64,000 nt of DNA from Fulvivirga sp. M361 (GTDB lineage Bacteria; Bacteroidota; Bacteroidia; Cytophagales; Cyclobacteriaceae): the NCBI RefSeq assembly GCF_007097395.1, contig NZ_VKDC01000032.1, forward strand, positions 1 to 64,000, in the 5' to 3' direction. The notes below the pieces were generated by a model. That model saw only the letters and a program-made list of their open reading frames with translations, was not told the origin of the DNA and did not search any database. Positions 35,981 through 45,199 of the stretch are shown one piece after another. The number at the start of each line of letters is the position of its first letter. The first letter of the stretch is position 1. The position numbers were made by a program, and so were the translations under genes.

Positions 35981-38900
35981 TCACTTAGCGTCAGCCTTTT
36001 TTTTACCCAAAGAGATCTTATAATCTTCGGGGGTTCCTGAGACTTTAAGGTTAATGAACCGGGTACGTTTTGTCTCGTCCCGGTATTCGATCTCATCAAT
36101 TTCGTCCGGGTTATTATTTTCCTTTTTGCCAAAAAGTTTTTGTGAAGCTGCTTTGGTGACCACTTTCCAGGGTATACGCAGGTAATATTCCATGCTCAGG
36201 TCAGTATTTTGCTTTCCTGATACTTCGAAAAAGCCCAGGCTGGTGTTAATATTCATTTTAGGAATGTAAAGTGTGCCCTGGTCCAGGTCCAGCTCATTGC
36301 GAAGTGTATCAAATACCACATGCTGTAGGTTTTTATCTTTGAAGTAGTCTGCCAGGGCGTTAAAGGCAGAATAGTCCATCAGGCTACCGTTGAGTACTTC
36401 TATTTCCATATGGAGTTCTGAGTCATCAATGCTGGGAACCAGATCGGCATGTACGTGTACCTTTCCTGTGAGGGTGGCGTTAAGATTACCCTTCAGGTTT
36501 TCAGAAACAAGATGGTCCTGACCGAAATTTTCGAATTTGAACAATAGCTTTTCCAGGTCTATGTTTTTCACATTCATTTCCGGGTTGAAATAGATATTAT
36601 CCGGGTCTGATCCGTTGAAGTAGCCTTTTAGGTTCACTTCTCCGCCCGCCGTAGCCAATGAAAAGGTGTCTACATAGGCATAGTGGTCCTCTTGTATGCG
36701 GCCTCTCATGACAAAATTGTCCAGCAAGTAGCGGTGGTAATTGATATGGTCAATAGCGAAATCAAATCGCATATTTGTGAAAGGCAGGTCAAATACATTG
36801 AATCCTTTTTCATGATCTACCGGAGTAGTAATTAAAGTATCATTAGCAGCAGGCGGGTTATAACTGAAAAGCTGGTCAAAGTCCAGGTGTGGGGCTTTAA
36901 AGGTAAAGGCATTTTCTTTTTTGGGGATGCTGTCGCTGCCCAGATAGTAAGTAAGATTAGTTTTAAACTCACTTCGCCCCAGTTTGCCACCAAAGTTTTC
37001 TACCGTTAAGTAGTCATCTTCCAAATGTATACGACCGTTGAATTTTTCGAAAGGCATATCGTGTACTTTCATTTTGGCCTGTAGCAGATCAATGTAAAGA
37101 TCTGATGACTTCAAGGTTTTGCTGAAATGCAAGTCAGCAAAACCGTGTGTTTTGAGCTGTTGAAACTCCTCATGCCTGTAATCTTCAGGTACATAGTTTT
37201 CTCCGCCATAGGAAAAGAGGTCTTCCAGTTGTAGCAATTCTGACGTCAGGTCAAATTCAATCCTCGTATCTCCCTTAGGTTGTTCTGCAAACCAGAGGTC
37301 GTATTGCTTGAGCTTTCCGGTAAAATGAAAATCACTTTGATCGATCATGCCCGTGAAATCGATGATACGAAAATCCTGATCGTCAATAAGTACGTCAGCA
37401 TGGAAGTCATGAAGCGTATGAGGATAGTTGGACAGCTTTGCATAGAGGTCTTCAATAAAAAATTCTCCCACCGGCAGTGTAGGAGACTCGGTAAAGTCTT
37501 TTGCCGAGCTATTGAATTTAAGCTTCATGCTGAGGTCCCTGATCTGTTCATTCATCCCGCTATCGACACTATCGTTCTTATACGTTAACTGATCCAGGTC
37601 GATCAGATCGGACGTGATAGACATGTTAGCGGTAACAGGGATCGACGTATGGTGAAGGATGGCCGGCAGGTCACTCACTGTTGCCTGGATGGTGACGTCA
37701 GAATCCCCCACTTTAACATATAGCTCATCAATAGAAGCCTCATGTCCGTCCATGGTGGCTTTAATATCTATTTGATGTACAGGCAGGTGGTATGCAGGTG
37801 TTGTGAAGCTGAGGTTTTTTACTTCTAATTCAGTGAAGTAGGACTCATTGAGTTTTTCGATGCTTTTTTCCGGGTTGCTCAAATCTACGATGTCATGAAA
37901 ATTCATGGTCAACGCTACATCACCCTTTAACTCCTCCAGCCCCTCAATGTTGAAAAATTTGCTGAGAAAGTCCAGGTCAAAGGCCGAAACGACTTCCATA
38001 TTAATTTCCGGAGCGTCAAAATTTTTGACACTAAGGTTTCCTTTGAATATACCTGCGTCCGGTTTGGCCGAAAAGTCCATGAGCGAAAACTCCATAGTGG
38101 TGGGGTTACGCAATGCTCCATTGGTGAAGTGTCCTTTAAAATAGAGTTCGTCCAGTTTTCGATCTGAAAGGGTATTATTGAAAAAAGCCTCATCACAACC
38201 AAAATCCGCGACGATCAACGGGTTATTGCCGTTCAGCGATCTGCCTTTAACAGATGCTTTAAAATAGATCTTGCCGCCGTTATCATACCGGGCCATAACA
38301 GGGGCCAATTCTTCCGGGGCCAGGGCCATGAAAAGGTCAAAATTAGGTTTGTTACCCGTAAAATTCAGGTCCAGGTTCATTTCATCGTCGACATCTATGG
38401 TGCCGTCCATTAAAAAAAGAGCGTTTTCCAGGACCACTTCCGATGGTTCAATGGCTAATATACCTGTGCTATTCGTATAGTCGAGCCGGGTATGTAGTTT
38501 GACGTTCTTGTGATGTACAAAGGACGTATCGCCCTGAATGATCACATTCAGTAAAAAACGACTGTCCAGGGTTATATTGAAATGATCGGGACTGGTCTCA
38601 AAATCAGACTGGGCATCGTCAATAAACGCATCGATCAAAACATCGTTTGCTTCATTCAGCTTCATTATGTCGATATGCGTGAGGTGGATACCATTCAGGT
38701 CCAGGTGAAATTCATCTTTTACCTCCTCTGCATTCATTTCCTTTTCACTGGACAATGCATTGCTGATGTTAAAAGACCCGTCCGCATGCTGGATGAGTTT
38801 GACGTAACCTTCCGTAAGTTTCAGTGCTTTGATCTCTATTTCACCACTTACCAACGTCCAGAAGTCAAAGCCCAGGTATACGTTCTCTATGTCCAGAAGG

Positions 38901-39163
38901 GGTTCATCCGAGTCCTTTTTAGTGGCGTAGACCCGTACATTTTCCAGGTCGATAGAGATATAAGGAAAATTGGCAAACGGAGAGATATGACTTCCTAAAA
39001 TGGTAAGGCGTCCTTTGAAGTCTTTATTGACCGTAGAAATGAACTCCTGTACTATGGCGTCCTGCTTGTATTTCAATAATACAACGAATACCCCAAAAGA
39101 GAGAATGGGTACAAGGACAATGCTGATAACGAGCAGTTTCCAAACCCTTCGAGTTCCGGACAT
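35981..39163 (-). CDS. AsmA-family giant envelope protein
   Basis: A 1060-residue protein with a single N-terminal membrane helix (about residues 9-28, LLVISIVLVPILSFGVFVVL). A long periplasmic region of beta strands follows, opening with the AsmA signature ('GRLTILGSHISPFANFPYISIDLENV') and ending in an AsmA C-terminal-like domain. Proteins of this class form extended hydrophobic grooves and take part in phospholipid transfer to the outer membrane. Length is greater than E. coli AsmA and near TamB-like sizes. The LolA-like operon is nearby (1.2 kb away) but not linked transcriptionally. Confidence 0.86.
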   Translation of the reverse strand: MSGTRRVWKLLVISIVLVPILSFGVFVVLLKYKQDAIVQEFISTVNKDFKGRLTILGSHISPFANFPYISIDLENVRVYATKKDSDEPLLDIENVYLGFDFWTLVSGEIEIKALKLTEGYVKLIQHADGSFNISNALSSEKEMNAEEVKDEFHLDLNGIHLTHIDIMKLNEANDVLIDAFIDDAQSDFETSPDHFNITLDSRFLLNVIIQGDTSFVHHKNVKLHTRLDYTNSTGILAIEPSEVVLENALFLMDGTIDVDDEMNLDLNFTGNKPNFDLFMALAPEELAPVMARYDNGGKIYFKASVKGRSLNGNNPLIVADFGCDEAFFNNTLSDRKLDELYFKGHFTNGALRNPTTMEFSLMDFSAKPDAGIFKGNLSVKNFDAPEINMEVVSAFDLDFLSKFFNIEGLEELKGDVALTMNFHDIVDLSNPEKSIEKLNESYFTELEVKNLSFTTPAYHLPVHQIDIKATMDGHEASIDELYVKVGDSDVTIQATVSDLPAILHHTSIPVTANMSITSDLIDLDQLTYKNDSVDSGMNEQIRDLSMKLKFNSSAKDFTESPTLPVGEFFIEDLYAKLSNYPHTLHDFHADVLIDDQDFRIIDFTGMIDQSDFHFTGKLKQYDLWFAEQPKGDTRIEFDLTSELLQLEDLFSYGGENYVPEDYRHEEFQQLKTHGFADLHFSKTLKSSDLYIDLLQAKMKVHDMPFEKFNGRIHLEDDYLTVENFGGKLGRSEFKTNLTYYLGSDSIPKKENAFTFKAPHLDFDQLFSYNPPAANDTLITTPVDHEKGFNVFDLPFTNMRFDFAIDHINYHRYLLDNFVMRGRIQEDHYAYVDTFSLATAGGEVNLKGYFNGSDPDNIYFNPEMNVKNIDLEKLLFKFENFGQDHLVSENLKGNLNATLTGKVHVHADLVPSIDDSELHMEIEVLNGSLMDYSAFNALADYFKDKNLQHVVFDTLRNELDLDQGTLYIPKMNINTSLGFFEVSGKQNTDLSMEYYLRIPWKVVTKAASQKLFGKKENNNPDEIDEIEYRDETKRTRFINLKVSGTPEDYKISLGKKKADAK

Positions 39164-39470
39164 GAATGGCGTTTAGTTTTAATTTATCCCTTTTAAAAAC
39201 ATATCTAAAAGTCACTTAGTTTGCAAGATATAACTAAAATAGATACGCTTCTAAATCCTTATATACATAAGTTGGGAAGAGAATATAAATTAGTTGATTG
39301 TGTCGTGTCATTTTTAAAGGAGTTATCAGGTTAAACGAAAACATAAAGTGTGCCAATTGTCATCGTGCTGTCAGAAAAAAAGAGGGATTTTAAAACCCAT
39401 TAGGTACTAATGTACGTTAGTAAACCGACAGTTGATCCTGTACTGTTTTTGTACAACATAATACCACGCT
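39164..39470. other. Gap between AsmA-like gene and a small membrane protein
   Basis: An AT-rich 307-base gap that must carry both divergent promoters. No hairpin, repeat or recognisable open frame is seen in it. Confidence 0.5.
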
Positions 39471-39755
39471 ATGCTATTGGATTTCTTTCTTGTCGGCCTT
39501 GCATTTTATCTTTCTATTCCGGCCGTGGTGGGTTATTTTGCTTATAGCTATGGACGTTCCTTTTGGTTATGGTTTACATTAGGCACGTTCCTACCCATCG
39601 TGAGCCACATCATTTTGGTGGTACTGGTCACCTTGGATGAGCGAAAAACCGCCCATAATGAACTGAACAGGAGGGAAGAAGCCGAAGCAGGGCGTATGGT
39701 AAAGTCGCTGCTTAAAACATTAGAAGAGGAACGGAAGCTTACCGAATTGCGGTGA
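39471..39755 (+). CDS. Small two-helix membrane protein, hypothetical
   Basis: A 94-residue protein with two predicted membrane helices (about residues 3-25 and 30-55) and a highly charged C-terminal coiled-coil-like tail ('EEERKLTELR'). I recognise no family. The clean composition and ATG start support a real gene. It marks the left edge of the decaying region that follows. Confidence 0.6.
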   Translation: MLLDFFLVGLAFYLSIPAVVGYFAYSYGRSFWLWFTLGTFLPIVSHIILVVLVTLDERKTAHNELNRREEAEAGRMVKSLLKTLEEERKLTELR

Positions 39756-40078
39756 GTTGGTCAGTCCTTTTAATGGATCTGCTGCCTTTGATCGTACAGT
39801 AAGTTAAGCTCGTTTGGGCTGGATGACAGAACATCACAGGCGGTAATTGCGAACCCTGAGCGTAGGCTTGCGGGTAGTGTGAAGCAATCTCCTTATCGTA
39901 CGTCGGTGGTTTCTAGGCATACCAATGAGAGGTGTCACAGAACCTTGAACCAAAATTACAAGACCGTAATGAGCTTGACATAAGTGGTATTGAACCTGAC
40001 GAACTGATTTTGAACAGTTCTTATGGTAAAATGTTGAGGTATCATATCCCAAAAGTTACAAACTACCTCTGAACCTAA
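39756..40078. other. Non-coding stretch at the left edge of the decayed region
   Basis: No intact gene is seen. Its right part (40002-40070) is a copy of the 39.9-49.6 kb repeat family described as repeat A, whose reading frame could encode 'NSSYGKMLRYHIPKVT', the same text as in the other copies. Confidence 0.5.
40002..40070 (+). repeat. Repeat family copy A
   Basis: The central part GTTCTTATGGTAAAATGTTG and its flank match copies at 41757-41883 and 46580-46711, and partly 49503-49577. This copy has a 6-base ACAAAC insertion before ACCTCTGA and ends there, without the terminal hairpin seen in copies B and C. Confidence 0.7.
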
Positions 40079-40531
40079 CTTATTCGAAAAAGTACCTGGA
40101 CTGCAATAGACTTCAGCACCCAGGAAGATCAAGGAGGTGAAGGTGATACCAGGCGAGCAGCAGATATTCTTGATGGAGATAAGAGCGTCTATTATCATTC
40201 CTGCAGGAGTGGTTGCACGGCTACATCCTCATATCATATATCAATAGATATGGGCCAATCCTTTAAAATGTATGGATTCCGATTTACACAGAGACAAACG
40301 ATTTCCAGAGCCGTGAAAGACATAAAATTGCAAATAAGTTCAGATATTAGCCATTGGGAAAGCGTAGGTAATTTTGTGCTGCAAAGAGCGTCGGACGATC
40401 AGGATATAAATCTCTCTGAGCCAAAGGCATTCAGGTATTTTAAATTCATAGCTAAATCTGCGCACGACGTTGAAAGCAGATCACTAAAACTATTGGTACA
40501 TAATTCTATCCTGGTAAAGAGCTTTAAATAA
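40079..40531 (+). pseudogene. Remnant of an F5/8 type C (discoidin) domain protein
   Basis: From 40079 an open frame of about 150 residues, without a usual start, reads as an F5/8 type C carbohydrate-binding domain: 'WTAIDFSTQED', 'RRAADILDGDKS', 'SIDMGQSFKMYGF' and 'FRYFKFIAKS'. The conserved tryptophan after 'DGDKS' appears replaced by tyrosine. Such domains sit at the C-terminus of secreted glycosidases and surface lipoproteins. Here the parent catalytic part is absent, so I call it a leftover of a polysaccharide utilisation locus. An internal ATG at 40250 would give only half the domain. Confidence 0.72.
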
Positions 40532-40658
40532 CTACGTGAAGATGTTTTAGCCGGGACAAACCGACTTTCTGACCATCGAAACCTTGGTTGATGGAGATGC
40601 AGCCGTAAGTGGTGAACTGGCTGTAATTAACCGGTTTATATCATTTTCCATATTTTTT

Positions 40659-41238
40659 TTAATAACCATCATTCTGCGGATACCCGGCCCCGAAGAGTTC
40701 GAGCTCTGATCCCGGAATGGGTAGATTTTCATAAAGTCTTGGATACTTCCTCTTGCCTGTTTGTGCCCATTGTCATTGCCGCCATATTGTGAGATCTGCG
40801 ATACCAATTTATTAGTTCTCTTAAGCGTAAAAAACCGTTGTCCTTCAAAGAACAATTCACGCGGTCGTTCATCGAGAATGGTTTGCAGGTCGATGCTGCC
40901 CTTTGGCAAGGCATTCGCACGCGTTCTTATGGCATAAGCTGGTCCAGTGCCAGACCTGTATTATTCAGATACATGTTAGCCTCTGCCGCTATGAGGTAGA
41001 TTTCTGCCAGGCGGTAGACCACAATATTGGAAGTAGTCGATACTTCGGTAGGTATGCCGTCTTCCTCGAAATACTTAAGTACAGGTAATAGCTAGATCAT
41101 ATAGGTGTCATCGTCCCTGTCATCGTCAAGGTCTTCTCTCAATAGATCGATCAAACAGACATTAGGAAGTAATAAGGCCCCACCACGCCCTCCGTTTTCG
41201 TTGGAATAATCTGCTCCATCAATCAATTTGTGATTTGC
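40659..41238 (-). pseudogene. Decayed SusD-family gene (C-terminal half)
   Basis: Pieces of a SusD-like surface lipoprotein can be read on the minus strand: 'GALLLPNVCLIDLLRED', then an in-frame TAG at 41092-41094, then 'VVYRLAEIYLIAAEANMY'. A one-base loss near 40938 breaks 'LDQL' from 'AIRTRANALPKGS'. Then come 'LDERPRELFFEGQRFFTLKR' and 'IQDFMKIYP'. A second shift near 40707 restores the family ending 'IPGSELELFGAGYPQNDGY' and a stop at 40659. The N-terminal half is gone. One nonsense and two frameshift lesions make sequencing error alone unlikely. Confidence 0.85.
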
Positions 41239-41245
41239 CATGCCT

Positions 41246-41675
41246 TTGTCCTGGGTACAGTTTACTGCATTTACGCCCATTATGCGGGATCACCTCTGGC
41301 AAAACCGACCCACGAATGTCAATATATGGTTCAATGAAGAACTCCCGGGTATTTTAAGAGTATGCCGATATTCATATGAGTCTGGTTCCATACATCCGGC
41401 AATACCTTGCCGAATATCATAAAAATGGAGTTACGATGGTATGACACCTGATGTTGGAATTTCGGCAGGAACCGGACACTCATAATTGCTAATACCAGTA
41501 TATGCTCAGCCCCAAATACCTGGTTGCTCTTGTGGTTGATAAAGTTGCAACAGAAAAGGCTATCTATTTCTTACCTGGAAAATGGAAAAACTTCTGGAGT
41601 ACAGATATAATCGATTCCAAAGGGAATGGATAACCGTTAAGGCCCCGATAGATACGATCCCTGTTTTGAACGATT
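41246..41675 (+). pseudogene. Decayed GH31-family glycosidase fragment
   Basis: The plus strand carries C-terminal GH31 (alpha-glucosidase/xylosidase family) text: 'SWVQFTAFTPIMRDH', then across a frame change 'KNGVTMV', an in-frame stop, 'HLMLEFRQEPDTHN', another stop, 'YQYMLSPKYLVALVVD' and 'AIYFLPGKWKNFWSTD'. A third break is followed by 'WITVKAPIDTIPVL'. These match the barrel end and the C-terminal beta domain of GH31 enzymes. The catalytic N-terminal part is missing. The fragment abuts, head to head, the decayed SusD on the other strand at about 41240. Confidence 0.8.
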
Positions 41676-41756
41676 ACTATTTGATGAATAGTTGTGCCAA
41701 TGAATTTCGAATTTTGCTTCTTTCTTGTTCGAAAGTCATTAAGACATTTCGTAAAT

Positions 41757-41883
41757 CCTATTTTGATTAGTTCTTATGGTGAAATGTTGAGATATCATAT
41801 CCTAAAAGTTACCTCTGAAGTACACCCGGATCACAAATTTATTTCTAAATCAGCTCGCATATTGGCGATAGCGTCATATGCGA
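41757..41883 (+). repeat. Repeat family copy B with terminal hairpin
   Basis: The longest well-preserved copy. It includes TTCTTATGGTGAAATGTTGA, TACACCCGGAT and TTTCTAAATCAGC, and ends in a perfect inverted repeat TCGCATAT (41855-41862) / ATATGCGA (41876-41883) with a 13-base loop. Copies A, C and D lie at 40.0, 46.6 and 49.5 kb, all in the same orientation. Confidence 0.75.
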
Positions 41884-41952
41884 CAGGTAGTTGGCAAACA
41901 CCAGTTGCCACGAGGAAATATGTGCATTTATTTTATTGTTTGTTATGATCTT

Positions 41953-42927
41953 TTATTCGTTTTCAAGGCTCTGAACCTTTCTTTTTAATTCCTTAATCTC
42001 TTTGTTTTGTTTGATCAGATAAAGTGTTAATTCCTCAATCTTCTGCAGAAGTTTAATGTTCATTTCTCCAACTAACAACCCATTTTTTTTCATTTCTTTT
42101 TCAGAGGCAATTTCAGGAAGATGCTTATTCTGACCTATAAATTTTTCCGTTTCTTCAAGTGACCTTAAGTTATATGAACTGTCAAAAACAAAATCAGCTC
42201 CCGCATCTATGGTAACTTTTACTTCTCTAGAATGTACGTTACCTGCGACTGTTAATTTAGAATCTGGAGTCATAGTTCCAATTCCAACGTTGCCATCATA
42301 TCTTATTCTCATTTTTTCTGTAAGCTGACCGCTGTTAGAAGTGCTAAAACTTATGCTTCCAGCTTCTTCGTTGGCCAATCCATAATCCAATATACCTTTA
42401 ATAGAAGAAGCAGGGTTAGGTAGATAATTTTTCCTTGGATGGAACACCATCGAAATAGTGTTTGTTTGAGAGTCAAAACTTGATAATTTCAGAACATTGG
42501 GATCAACCCCAAAACCAGTTACTTCTAGTTTTGTCTCAGGTTGGTTTGTTCCGATTCCTATGTTCCCGTCATACCTTATTCTCATTTTTTCTGTGAGTTG
42601 ACCACTGTTAGAAGTGTTAAAACTTATGCTTCCAGCTTCTTCGTTGGCTAATCCATAATCCAATATACCTTTAATAGAAGAAGCAGGATTGGGTAGATAG
42701 TTTTTCCTTGGATGGAACACCATCGAAATAGTGTTTGTTTGAGAATCAAAGCTTGATAATTTCAGAGCATTGGGGTCAACCCCAAAACCAGTTACTTCTA
42801 GTTTTGTCTCAGGCTGGTTTGTTCCGATTCCAACGTTACCACTAATTTTATAGTCTCCGTTAATATCGTACTGAGCCCAAAGAAGTGTTGGGAAGAGAAT
42901 AGCAGTACTCAAGATTATTTTTTTCAT
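41953..42927 (-). CDS. Secreted tail-fibre-like protein with tandem duplicated module
   Basis: A 324-residue exported protein: a signal peptide (end LLWAQ), then repeated 'GNVGIGTNQPETKLEV' modules of the kind found in trimeric, beta-rich fibre proteins. The C-terminal head has 'LRSLEETEKFIGQNKHLPEI', followed by a leucine-zipper-like coiled coil ('LIKQNKEIKELKRKVQSLE'). The module of residues 31-121 is repeated almost exactly at 122-212. Similar Bacteroidota proteins are surface fibres of unknown role. It has its own good promoter at 42985-43013. Low GC and a recent duplication fit an accessory gene. Confidence 0.8.
   Translation of the reverse strand: MKKIILSTAILFPTLLWAQYDINGDYKISGNVGIGTNQPETKLEVTGFGVDPNALKLSSFDSQTNTISMVFHPRKNYLPNPASSIKGILDYGLANEEAGSISFNTSNSGQLTEKMRIRYDGNIGIGTNQPETKLEVTGFGVDPNVLKLSSFDSQTNTISMVFHPRKNYLPNPASSIKGILDYGLANEEAGSISFSTSNSGQLTEKMRIRYDGNVGIGTMTPDSKLTVAGNVHSREVKVTIDAGADFVFDSSYNLRSLEETEKFIGQNKHLPEIASEKEMKKNGLLVGEMNIKLLQKIEELTLYLIKQNKEIKELKRKVQSLENE
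42292..42837 (-). repeat. Two tandem 273-bp coding repeats
   Basis: Two direct units, 42565-42837 and 42292-42564, encode the 91-residue modules of the fibre-like protein. By eye they differ at only a small number of mostly silent positions, so the duplication is recent or maintained by recombination. Confidence 0.85.
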
Positions 42928-42984
42928 GTTTTACGATTTAAGTTTTCAAGGTGCAGAATTAATCATAACAATTTGATAAGTCTA

Positions 42985-43013
42985 CAAATTTATATATTAT
43001 CCACGTATCCAAA
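42985..43013 (-). promoter_or_regulatory. Bacteroidota-type promoter of the fibre-like gene
   Basis: On the minus strand TTTG (43010-43013) and TAAATTTG (42985-42992) are separated by 17 bases. They match the -33 TTTG and -7 TANNTTTG elements known for Bacteroidota. The -7 box lies 57 bases before the ATG. Confidence 0.6.
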
Positions 43014-43036
43014 CTTCTACGAAGTGCACTCCATAT

Positions 43037-43068
43037 GGAGCGCATTTAAGCAAAGCGTAATGCGTTTC
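43037..43068. repeat. Hairpin repeat E1, left of the TPR-BNR cassette
   Basis: GGAGCGCATT (43037-43046) pairs with AATGCGTTTC (43059-43068) around a 12-base loop, with G-T wobbles. The same hairpin, with the same loop length and a similar TTTTCTTC tail, recurs at 46498-46529 on the other side of the two-gene cassette. Confidence 0.75.
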
Positions 43069-43259
43069 ATTTTCTTCTAACATACGCGCCGGGAGGCATA
43101 GAACGAATCAGGATAAAAGCCGCTTCAATGCATCTTTCATTGTTCGAGGGCAGTATTAAAGGGCTGTAAACGAGGAGAGTACTCCATCTCAAACCATTCC
43201 ACATAAATCTGTATTTTCACGTTTTTAAATACCACCTATTGACTCGATTAAGCACAACT

Positions 43260-45086
43260 ATGAGCCGATTTATTGTCTTACTGTTTCTAATAACCTGCCG
43301 GGTGTCGGTCACATTCGGGCAATCCCAGGTAATGGACAGCCTGTTTCAGGTTTTGGTGCAAAGTAAAGATGCAGAAAAGGGAAAAATCTACGCAAAACTG
43401 GCGTGGGAATACCGCTTTACCAACCCCGATTCGGCTATAGTTTTAGCTGAAAAAGGACTAGAACTTCAAAATAATTTAAGTGATAAAGCGGCACTATACA
43501 AAGCCCTGGGCATTGCCTACACCATAAAAACCGAGTATCCCAAAGCCATTGAACTATTTAAGCAAAACTTAAAAATAAGCAAAGAAACAAACGATTTAAA
43601 AGGACAAGCCCATTCCGAAACCAACATTGGTGTGGTGTACTACTATCAGGGCGATTATGCTACCACGCAAACGTATTATTTTAAAGCATTAGCTACGTTA
43701 GAAAAATTAGGTGATGCCCGTGGTATTGCTACCTGTCTCCAAAATATCGGCAGTGTGTATGCCAAAATTTCAAAATTTAATAAGGCGTTAGAGTACTACA
43801 AAAGGGCCTTGCAGAAACACGATGAATACCAAGGTACACCAGATGACCGCGCGTCTATCATTCAAAATATGGCAATGATCTATGGCACAAAAAACAAGTT
43901 GGATAGCGCTTTGATGTATTACAAACAAGCTGAAAACATATTCATTTCAACCAAAAATTACAGAAATCTGGGCGGCACAAATACCAATCAAGGCACGTTG
44001 TATGTGCAAATGAAAAAGTACGATGAAGCCATGACCTGTTTTCGTTCAGCCCTAAAGTATCAAGAAAAAATCGGCAATGAAAAAGGGAAACTCAATACGC
44101 TTTCAGCAATTTCCAAACGCTATTTAGAGACCAAAAACTTAGATAGTGCGCTGTATTATTCAAAAAAAGCATACACCAAAGCCAAAGCACTCAACACCCA
44201 ACGTAAACGTTTTGAGATTAACAAACGGTTAGTTAAAATCCACGAACAGTCAGGTAATTATCAACAGGCGTTACGCTGTCAAAAAGAAAATGAAGTACTG
44301 CGGGATTCCTTATATGGATTGGATATGGAAAAGCACCTTTCGGAACTCGAAACAAAGTACGACACCCAAAAGAAGGAACAAGAAATTGAGTTGCTGAATA
44401 AAGATGTACAGATTAAAAAACAAGAAAACCGGGCGCAAACACTTTACATCACCTTGTTAATCATTACGTTATTGGCGCTCAGCGTGTTTGTGTTTTTTTT
44501 ACTAAACCGAATAAGTTACCGAAGAAAATTACTGTCGCAACGCCAGCAGCTTTACAAAAAAGAAAAAAATGAACAAGCCCTTTTAGTAAAACAATCGCAA
44601 TTAGAACAAGAAAAAGAAATTGCAGAACGAAAAATAAAAGAAGCCGAGAATTTAAAATTGAAACAGGAAATTGAACACAAAAATCGTGAATTGCTATCTA
44701 TGACCATGAATATGAGCGATAAAAACAAGGTCCTGAATGAAGTGTTGAGGCACTTAAAGGAAAACCCTGAAATTTCTATTAAAAAAATTCAATCTGTCAT
44801 TAAGAACACGCTCAATTTAGATGCCGATTGGCAAAAATTGCAGCTTCATTTTAACCAGGTACATCCACATTTTTTTGATACGTTGCGTGAGTTGTACCCA
44901 ACCATTACATCTTTGGAACTGAAGCATTGCGCTTACCTGAAAATTGATTTATCCATCAAAGACATTGCCCGCCTTCTAAACATTTCGCACAAAAGTGTAC
45001 AAATGGCACATTACCGTCTAAAGAAAAAGATGCAATTGCCTGAGGATGTTACGCTTTCCAGCTACTTGCATGGGCTTAAAGAGTAA
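43260..45086 (+). CDS. TPR sensor with C-terminal LuxR-type HTH regulator
   Basis: About 608 residues. The frame opens at TTG 43239, but ATG 43260 starts a signal peptide (MSRFIVLLFLITCRVSVTF). Six to eight tetratricopeptide repeats follow (about residues 30-350, 'ALGIAYTIKTEYPKAIELF' and similar), a membrane helix (about 405-427), a coiled coil (about 430-490) and a C-terminal helix-turn-helix (LSIKDIARLLNISHKSVQMA). This is the known Bacteroidota class of membrane TPR regulators with a cytosolic LuxR-like head. The gene is visibly more AT-rich than its neighbours in codon choice. It probably controls the next gene, upstream of which lie phased GTAGAG repeats. Confidence 0.85.
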   Translation: MSRFIVLLFLITCRVSVTFGQSQVMDSLFQVLVQSKDAEKGKIYAKLAWEYRFTNPDSAIVLAEKGLELQNNLSDKAALYKALGIAYTIKTEYPKAIELFKQNLKISKETNDLKGQAHSETNIGVVYYYQGDYATTQTYYFKALATLEKLGDARGIATCLQNIGSVYAKISKFNKALEYYKRALQKHDEYQGTPDDRASIIQNMAMIYGTKNKLDSALMYYKQAENIFISTKNYRNLGGTNTNQGTLYVQMKKYDEAMTCFRSALKYQEKIGNEKGKLNTLSAISKRYLETKNLDSALYYSKKAYTKAKALNTQRKRFEINKRLVKIHEQSGNYQQALRCQKENEVLRDSLYGLDMEKHLSELETKYDTQKKEQEIELLNKDVQIKKQENRAQTLYITLLIITLLALSVFVFFLLNRISYRRKLLSQRQQLYKKEKNEQALLVKQSQLEQEKEIAERKIKEAENLKLKQEIEHKNRELLSMTMNMSDKNKVLNEVLRHLKENPEISIKKIQSVIKNTLNLDADWQKLQLHFNQVHPHFFDTLRELYPTITSLELKHCAYLKIDLSIKDIARLLNISHKSVQMAHYRLKKKMQLPEDVTLSSYLHGLKE

Positions 45087-45199
45087 GGCAGTTTGGTCAT
45101 TGCTTACGGCGGACCTTTGCTAAAACTTCATACCTCAACATCTTTCAACTTTTAATTTATTAAAGACAACAAGCTTAATATCAGAAAATTAAAATCCAT

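Noticed and set aside
40250-40531. Stand-alone 93-residue gene
   Set aside because: It is only the second half of the F5/8 type C remnant, whose homology continues upstream to 40079 without a start codon.
41582-41948. Two overlapping short open frames taken as genes
   Set aside because: The first is GH31 remnant text out of frame; the second translates repeat copy B.
42292-42837. CRISPR-like array
   Set aside because: The repeats are two long coding units without spacers; no short regular repeats or cas genes occur in the window.
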